Source: CAZFJG01 sp964410915 (GTDB taxonomy: Bacteria > Synergistota > Synergistia > Synergistales > JAFGMB01). Taken from it: 18,256 nucleotides of DNA. The DNA is taken from contig CAYPIU010000037.1 in the NCBI GenBank assembly GCA_964410915.1, forward strand, positions 1-18,256. Reading direction: 5' to 3'. Every line of letters starts with the position of its first letter. Positions within the stretch are counted from its first letter, which is position 1. The notes beneath the pieces were generated by a model. It did no database searches. It had not been told where the DNA came from and saw only the letters and a program-made list of their open reading frames with translations. Position numbers and translations under genes: made by a program. This document shows, piece by piece, positions 14,527 to 18,256 of this stretch.

Positions 14527-14560
14527 CAGTTATAAATAATCTGAAAGGCTGAGACAGAAT

Positions 14561-14779
14561 ATGGAAATACCAAGTGTAAATATTCAGGCACTTCTCGCTC
14601 TTGTTCTTTTTATTGCTTCTCTCTTGATCGCCAGGATCGTCGGCAATATTAGAAGAGGTAAATGGCCGGGAGGAGAGCTATGGATCTTGTATTTGCGAAT
14701 ATTATTAGGATTTTTATTTGCCGCTTCTATCACTTTTGCTTTTTATTCTTTTGCAGGAATAAGTATAATTGGCAGATGA
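14561..14779 (+). CDS. Small two-helix membrane protein, unknown function
   Basis: 72 residues, not recognised. Two hydrophobic segments, about residues 8-28 and 43-67, flank a short basic loop (NIRRGKWPGG), predicting an inner-membrane hairpin with a cytoplasmic loop and both ends outside. No cysteine, signal-cleavage or catalytic motif is seen. The start is the only ATG with a possible site (AAAGG, 13 bases upstream), which is weak. TATAAA at 14531-14536 could be a -10. The gene is isolated between hairpins at 14466-14526 and 14803-14835, so it is probably its own unit. The hydrophobicity pattern and clean terminator favour a real gene over a chance frame. Confidence 0.65.
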   Translation: MEIPSVNIQALLALVLFIASLLIARIVGNIRRGKWPGGELWILYLRILLGFLFAASITFAFYSFAGISIIGR

Positions 14780-14802
14780 TCTGATATTTGCTTTATTTTG
14801 TT

Positions 14803-14835
14803 ATAAAACCTCCCTTGCAAATCGGGAGGTTTTAT
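14803..14835. terminator. Strong intrinsic terminator after the small membrane protein
   Basis: A perfect 12-bp stem, ATAAAACCTCCC (14803-14814) with GGGAGGTTTTAT (14824-14835), around a 9-base loop. GC-rich core with A-run before and T-run after, so it should act in both directions. Confidence 0.85.
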
Positions 14836-15026
14836 GTTGGATAATAGGAATTATCAGATTTGGGAATACAAGATATATGAAAGTTTAAATAAATAAAAAA
14901 CTATTATTCTATCCTTGCAGAATTCAAGAATATTAAAAAAATCAGCTTGTATGTTGATACTTTTCCATATATTCTCTTTTATAGCTTTCTAAAGAGTAAG
15001 TTTGGAAATTTATTATCTTTATATTT

Positions 15027-15035
15027 TGTTATACT
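15027..15035 (+). promoter_or_regulatory. Candidate extended -10 promoter of the mcm operon
   Basis: The 285-base gap 14836-15120 is very AT-rich and has no credible frame. TG-T-TATACT at 15027-15035 is an extended -10 without a good -35. A second one, TG-C-TATTAA at 15086-15094 with TTGATT 15 bases upstream, is weaker. No B12 box or other riboswitch element was seen. Confidence 0.4.
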
Positions 15036-15120
15036 GTTTCATATATAGATGAATGTAATTAATTCTATTGATTTTAAATAATTTATGCTATTAACTTATC
15101 GTTTTTAGGGGGAGAGAACT

Positions 15121-16803
15121 TTGTTTGACAAGAAGGAACTTCAAGAGATAAGAGATCTTGAAACATCCTATGAAAAAGCTTTGGAAAAAATACTCTCCAA
15201 AGCAAAGGAGCGAAAGGATACATTCAGAACAGTTGGTCAAATCCCTGTAAAAAGAGTGTATTCACCAGAAGATATTGAAAATACCAGTTTTGCTGAAGAA
15301 ATAGGATTTCCTGGATTATACCCGTTTACCAGGGGAGTACAGCCGAATATGTATCGTGGGCGTATGTGGACAATGAGAATGTATGCTGGATTTTCCACTG
15401 CTGAAGAGTCCAACAAGCGTTACAGGTCTTTGCTTGAACAGGGAGGATCTGGTTTATCTGTTGCTTTTGACCTGCCCACCCAGATTGGCTATGACTCAGA
15501 TCATCCAATGGCTCAGGGAGAATGTGGTAAAGTCGGAGTTGCCATTGACAGCCTTGCTGATATGGAGATCCTTTTTGATCAGATACCTCTTGATAAAGTA
15601 TCTACATCAATGACCATCAATGCACCTGCCAGTGTCCTTCTCGCTATGTATATATGCGTAGGTGAAAAACAGGGTATCCCAACTGAAAAGCTTTCGGGAA
15701 CTATTCAGAATGATATTCTGAAAGAGTACATAGCAAGAGGTACTTACATTTTCCCCCCGGAACCGTCAATGAGACTTATTACCGACATTTTTGAATATTG
15801 TAGTGCCAACGTCCCCAAATGGAATACTATATCCATTTCAGGTTACCATATCAGGGAGGCTGGAAGTACGGCCTCACAGGAAGTGGCCTTTACCCTTGCA
15901 GATGCAATAGCTTATGTGGATGCAGCAATTAAAGTTGGTCTGGATCCGAATGTTTTCGGAAAACGGCTTTCCTTTTTCTTTAATGCACATAATACCTTCC
16001 TTGAAGAAGTAGCAAAATTCAGGGCTGCCAGAAGAATGTGGGCAAAGATAATGAAGGAAAGGTTCAATGTTACTGATCCAAAAGCCCAGAAACTCAGATT
16101 TCACACTCAGACTGCCGGATGTACGCTTACTGCTCAGCAACCTGAGAACAATATTGTCAGAGTAGCGTTGCAGGCTCTTGCTGCATCTCTTGGTGGAACG
16201 CAGTCCCTTCACACCAATAGCATGGATGAAGCACTTGCACTCCCATCAGAAAAGAGTGTTCGCATAGCCCTCAAGACCCAACAGATAATCGGTTATGAAT
16301 CTGGTATTACCGATACCGTTGATCCACTTGCAGGCAGTTATGCAGTTGAAAGTCTTACAAATGAAATAGAACAGGAAGCAATGGAATATATTTCCAAGAT
16401 CGATGATATGGGCGGAATGCTTAGATCCATAGAAAAGGGATATGTTCAGAAGCAGATCCAGGATGCTGCTTACGAATATCAGAAAAATGTTGAAAATGGT
16501 GAAAACGTTGTGGTTGGTGTTAACCGTTTTCAGACTGAGGAAGAAAAGAGAGATTTCAATCTGCTTAGGGTAGATGAGAGTGTCGGTAACATGCAAATTG
16601 AAAAACTGCGTAAACTGAAAGAAAATAGAGATAACCTTGCTGTAACAAACTCTCTCAATGAAGTAAGGAAAGCTGCAAAAGACACTTCCGTTAACCTGAT
16701 GCCCAAAATAATAGATGCGGTTCGCTGTTACGCTACCGAAGGTGAGATCTGTGGGGTTCTGCGGGAAGAATTTGGTGAATATACGGAAAATATAGTTCTT
16801 TAA
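15121..16803 (+). CDS. mcmA1: Methylmalonyl-CoA mutase, large (catalytic) subunit
   Basis: 560 residues from a TTG with GGGGGAGA a few bases upstream; this is the TIM-barrel part only, lacking the B12 domain, which the next gene supplies. The enzyme interconverts (R)-methylmalonyl-CoA and succinyl-CoA by an adenosylcobalamin radical mechanism. Counting from the start, Y88 (TMRMYAGF), R206 (ARGTYIFPP) and H243 (SISGYH) match Y89, R207 and H244 of the Propionibacterium enzyme with a constant offset of one. Isobutyryl- and 2-hydroxyisobutyryl-CoA mutases replace the Tyr and Arg, so methylmalonyl-CoA is the expected substrate. AFDLPTQIGYDSD and HTQTAGCTLTAQQ are other family signatures. Residues from about 510 form a helical tail. 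It lies 42 bases upstream of the small-subunit ATG in an apparent operon with meaB. Confidence 0.95.
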   Translation: MFDKKELQEIRDLETSYEKALEKILSKAKERKDTFRTVGQIPVKRVYSPEDIENTSFAEEIGFPGLYPFTRGVQPNMYRGRMWTMRMYAGFSTAEESNKRYRSLLEQGGSGLSVAFDLPTQIGYDSDHPMAQGECGKVGVAIDSLADMEILFDQIPLDKVSTSMTINAPASVLLAMYICVGEKQGIPTEKLSGTIQNDILKEYIARGTYIFPPEPSMRLITDIFEYCSANVPKWNTISISGYHIREAGSTASQEVAFTLADAIAYVDAAIKVGLDPNVFGKRLSFFFNAHNTFLEEVAKFRAARRMWAKIMKERFNVTDPKAQKLRFHTQTAGCTLTAQQPENNIVRVALQALAASLGGTQSLHTNSMDEALALPSEKSVRIALKTQQIIGYESGITDTVDPLAGSYAVESLTNEIEQEAMEYISKIDDMGGMLRSIEKGYVQKQIQDAAYEYQKNVENGENVVVGVNRFQTEEEKRDFNLLRVDESVGNMQIEKLRKLKENRDNLAVTNSLNEVRKAAKDTSVNLMPKIIDAVRCYATEGEICGVLREEFGEYTENIVL

Positions 16804-16845
16804 ATATTATTGGATTTAAGTAGATGTTATACAGGGGGAATAAGT

Positions 16846-17265
16846 ATGTCTGAGAAAAAGATTCGTGTTATCGTTTCAAAACCAGGTCTTGATGGTCATG
16901 ACAGAGGTGCGAAAGTTATAGCAAGAGCCCTGCGTGATTCCGGCATGGAAGTGATTTATACAGGATTGAGGCAAACACCAGAACAGATCGTTGATACAGC
17001 GATACAGGAAGATGCCGATGCTATTGGAATAAGTATTCTTTCAGGCGCTCATAATTTTTACTTTTCAAAGATTATTGAACTTTTAAAAGAAAAAGATGCT
17101 TCAGATATTATTGTCTTTGGTGGCGGTGTCATCCCAGATGATGACATAGCTGGTCTTTTAGAAATGGGTGCTGGGGCTATCTTTGGTCCTGGTACAAGTA
17201 CTTCAAAATGTGTTGAATGGCTGAGAGAAACAGTTGGAAATAAACATAACCTGGAGAGTAATTGA
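16846..17265 (+). CDS. mcmA2: Methylmalonyl-CoA mutase, small cobalamin-binding subunit
   Basis: 139 residues from the ATG at 16846, five bases after AGGGGGAA; an in-frame TTG at 16810 lacks a site and would add twelve unlike residues. The protein is a Rossmann-like B12 domain: D16-x-H18-x-x-G21 (GLDGHDRG) supplies the histidine that replaces dimethylbenzimidazole as lower cobalt ligand, followed by the SILSGAHN segment and the GGGVIPDDD and GAGAIFGPGT loops that hold the nucleotide tail. With the large subunit it makes the split form of the mutase. Its stop is three bases before the meaB TTG. Confidence 0.95.
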   Translation: MSEKKIRVIVSKPGLDGHDRGAKVIARALRDSGMEVIYTGLRQTPEQIVDTAIQEDADAIGISILSGAHNFYFSKIIELLKEKDASDIIVFGGGVIPDDDIAGLLEMGAGAIFGPGTSTSKCVEWLRETVGNKHNLESN

Positions 17266-17268
17266 CAA

Positions 17269-18222
17269 TTGCAGGAGCTAATAAACAAAGCATTAAACGG
17301 TAATGTCCGTTCTATTGCAAGAATAATCAGTATAGTTGAAAATGAATCCCAGTTTACAGAAGAAATAATGAAAACCATGTATCCACACTCTGGAAATGCC
17401 CATATCATAGGTGTAACTGGAAGTCCTGGAGCAGGTAAAAGTACACTTGTGGATAAACTTATCGAATCAAGCAAAGCTGATGGTAAGAATGTAGGAGTTA
17501 TTGCCGTAGATCCAACAAGCCCTTTCAGTGGAGGGGCCATTCTGGCCGATCGTATAAGAATGCAGAGACATGCTGTAGACCCGGCTGTTTACATAAGAAG
17601 TATGGGTACAAGGGGTTCTCTTGGAGGTTTGAGCCGTTCAACCTACGAAGCAGCTCTTATCCTTGATGCATGCGGCAAAGATGTTGTTTTTATCGAGACT
17701 GTTGGCGTTGGACAATCTGAGGTAGATATAATGAAAATAGCTGATACTGTCTGCCTGGCTCTTGTCCCCGGTATGGGTGACGATATACAGATAATGAAAG
17801 CAGGAATAATGGAAATTGCTGATATTCTGGTAATAAACAAATCTGATAGAGATGGTTCTGAAAAGATCGTGGCTGAGGTTCAGACTATGCTCGATCTACT
17901 GAAAGGGAAGAACTGGGTTCCTCCTGTTCTTAAAACAGTTGCAGAAAAGGGAACGGGAGTAAAAGAGCTTTCTAATAAGATATTATGTCATAAAGAATTT
18001 CTCCAAACTGATCCTGAAGGAAGAAACCGAAAACTGCGGCAATTGACTGTAGAAATCGAAGCTATTCTCCAGCGTGAACTCGCTAAACTTACTGAACATC
18101 AGTGGGGACAGCATAAAGATGAACAGTTAATGGAAAAACTTTTGAACAGAGAAACAGATCCTTATACAGTAGCAGGAAAGATTCTTGAGGATACGCTTTT
18201 GAACACGCCGACAAGAGATTGA
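17269..18222 (+). CDS. meaB: MeaB/ArgK-family G-protein chaperone of methylmalonyl-CoA mutase
   Basis: 317 residues, normal for MeaB. The TTG at 17269 has GGAGAG ten bases upstream and lies three bases after mcmA2. MeaB (human MMAA) uses GTP to gate adenosylcobalamin loading into the mutase and release of damaged cofactor. Visible: P-loop GSPGAGKST 51-59, the VDPTSPFSGGAIL and DRIRM switch region, ETVGVGQSE as the MeaB form of G3, and G4 NKSD 190-193 (usually NKAD). A C-terminal helical segment supports dimerisation. The older name ArgK (arginine/ornithine transport kinase) is obsolete. Position directly after both mutase subunits makes the role firm. Confidence 0.94.
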   Translation: MQELINKALNGNVRSIARIISIVENESQFTEEIMKTMYPHSGNAHIIGVTGSPGAGKSTLVDKLIESSKADGKNVGVIAVDPTSPFSGGAILADRIRMQRHAVDPAVYIRSMGTRGSLGGLSRSTYEAALILDACGKDVVFIETVGVGQSEVDIMKIADTVCLALVPGMGDDIQIMKAGIMEIADILVINKSDRDGSEKIVAEVQTMLDLLKGKNWVPPVLKTVAEKGTGVKELSNKILCHKEFLQTDPEGRNRKLRQLTVEIEAILQRELAKLTEHQWGQHKDEQLMEKLLNRETDPYTVAGKILEDTLLNTPTRD

Positions 18223-18239
18223 AAGGAGGCATATCCGAG

Positions 18240-18256
18240 ATGCCGGAAAGAAGCAT
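18240..18256 (+). CDS. Start of a further gene of the mcm operon, cut by window edge
   Basis: ATG at 18240 preceded by AAAGGAGG ten bases upstream and 17 bases after the meaB stop. Only M-P-E-R-S is visible, too little to identify. Methylmalonyl-CoA epimerase or a carboxyltransferase subunit commonly follows meaB, but that is only expectation. Confidence 0.6.

Noticed and set aside
14836..15120. Cobalamin riboswitch upstream of mcmA1
   Set aside because: No B12 box and no extended GC-containing helices in this AT-rich stretch.
15138..15160. 7-bp inverted repeat TTCAAGA/TCTTGAA early in mcmA1
   Set aside because: Short and AT-rich; expected by chance at this composition, unlike the repeats in engB and folC.

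Overview
The window looks like a moderately AT-rich bacterial chromosome segment of ordinary housekeeping genes; no phage, plasmid, insertion sequence or CRISPR signature is visible. All genes point rightwards except the first, a partial leftward gene at the left edge. Shine-Dalgarno sites are strong and purine-rich, all eight tRNA genes encode their CCA end, and TTG starts are common (rqcH, lon, pgeF, mcmA1, meaB). The lineage cannot be fixed from this sequence. The Gfo/Idh/MocA oxidoreductase resembles a type often found in lipid A loci of Gram-negative bacteria, and the two-subunit methylmalonyl-CoA mutase with MeaB fits an anaerobe with propionate/succinate metabolism. Both are weak clues.

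Layout. (1) 1-938, minus strand: the 5' two thirds of rqcH (NFACT/Rqc2 family, ribosome-associated quality control), easily missed because it starts with TTG and runs off the window. (2) 990-1870: a strong promoter, a seven-gene tRNA array (Ala-CGC, Pro-TGG, Gly-TCC, Arg-TCT, His-GTG, Arg-TCG, Lys-CTT), an intrinsic terminator, then tRNA-Leu(TAG). (3) 1915-8485: a proteostasis operon, tig-clpP-clpX-lon-engB, with a promoter whose -10 overlaps a perfect 9+2+9 palindrome and a leader hairpin. (4) 8511-14443: valS-folC-pgeF-oxidoreductase, closed by a 24-bp perfect hairpin. (5) 14561-14779: an unrecognised two-helix membrane protein isolated between two strong hairpins. (6) 14836-18256: an AT-rich promoter region, then mcmA1-mcmA2-meaB and the first codons of another gene.

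How the parts relate. Trigger factor receives nascent chains at the ribosome exit; ClpXP and Lon degrade failed products; EngB assembles the 50S subunit; RqcH rescues 50S subunits blocked by nascent chains by adding alanine tails, which in Bacillus subtilis are degraded by ClpXP. The left half is therefore a compact translation and protein-quality neighbourhood, including a tRNA-Ala gene divergent from rqcH. The right half is a B12-dependent methylmalonyl-CoA/succinyl-CoA module with its GTPase chaperone.

No clearly new system is evident. The observations best worth following are regulatory: the palindromic operator before tig, a perfect 19-bp inverted repeat over the P-loop codons of engB, a smaller repeat at the same distance into folC, and the 24-bp hairpin after the oxidoreductase.
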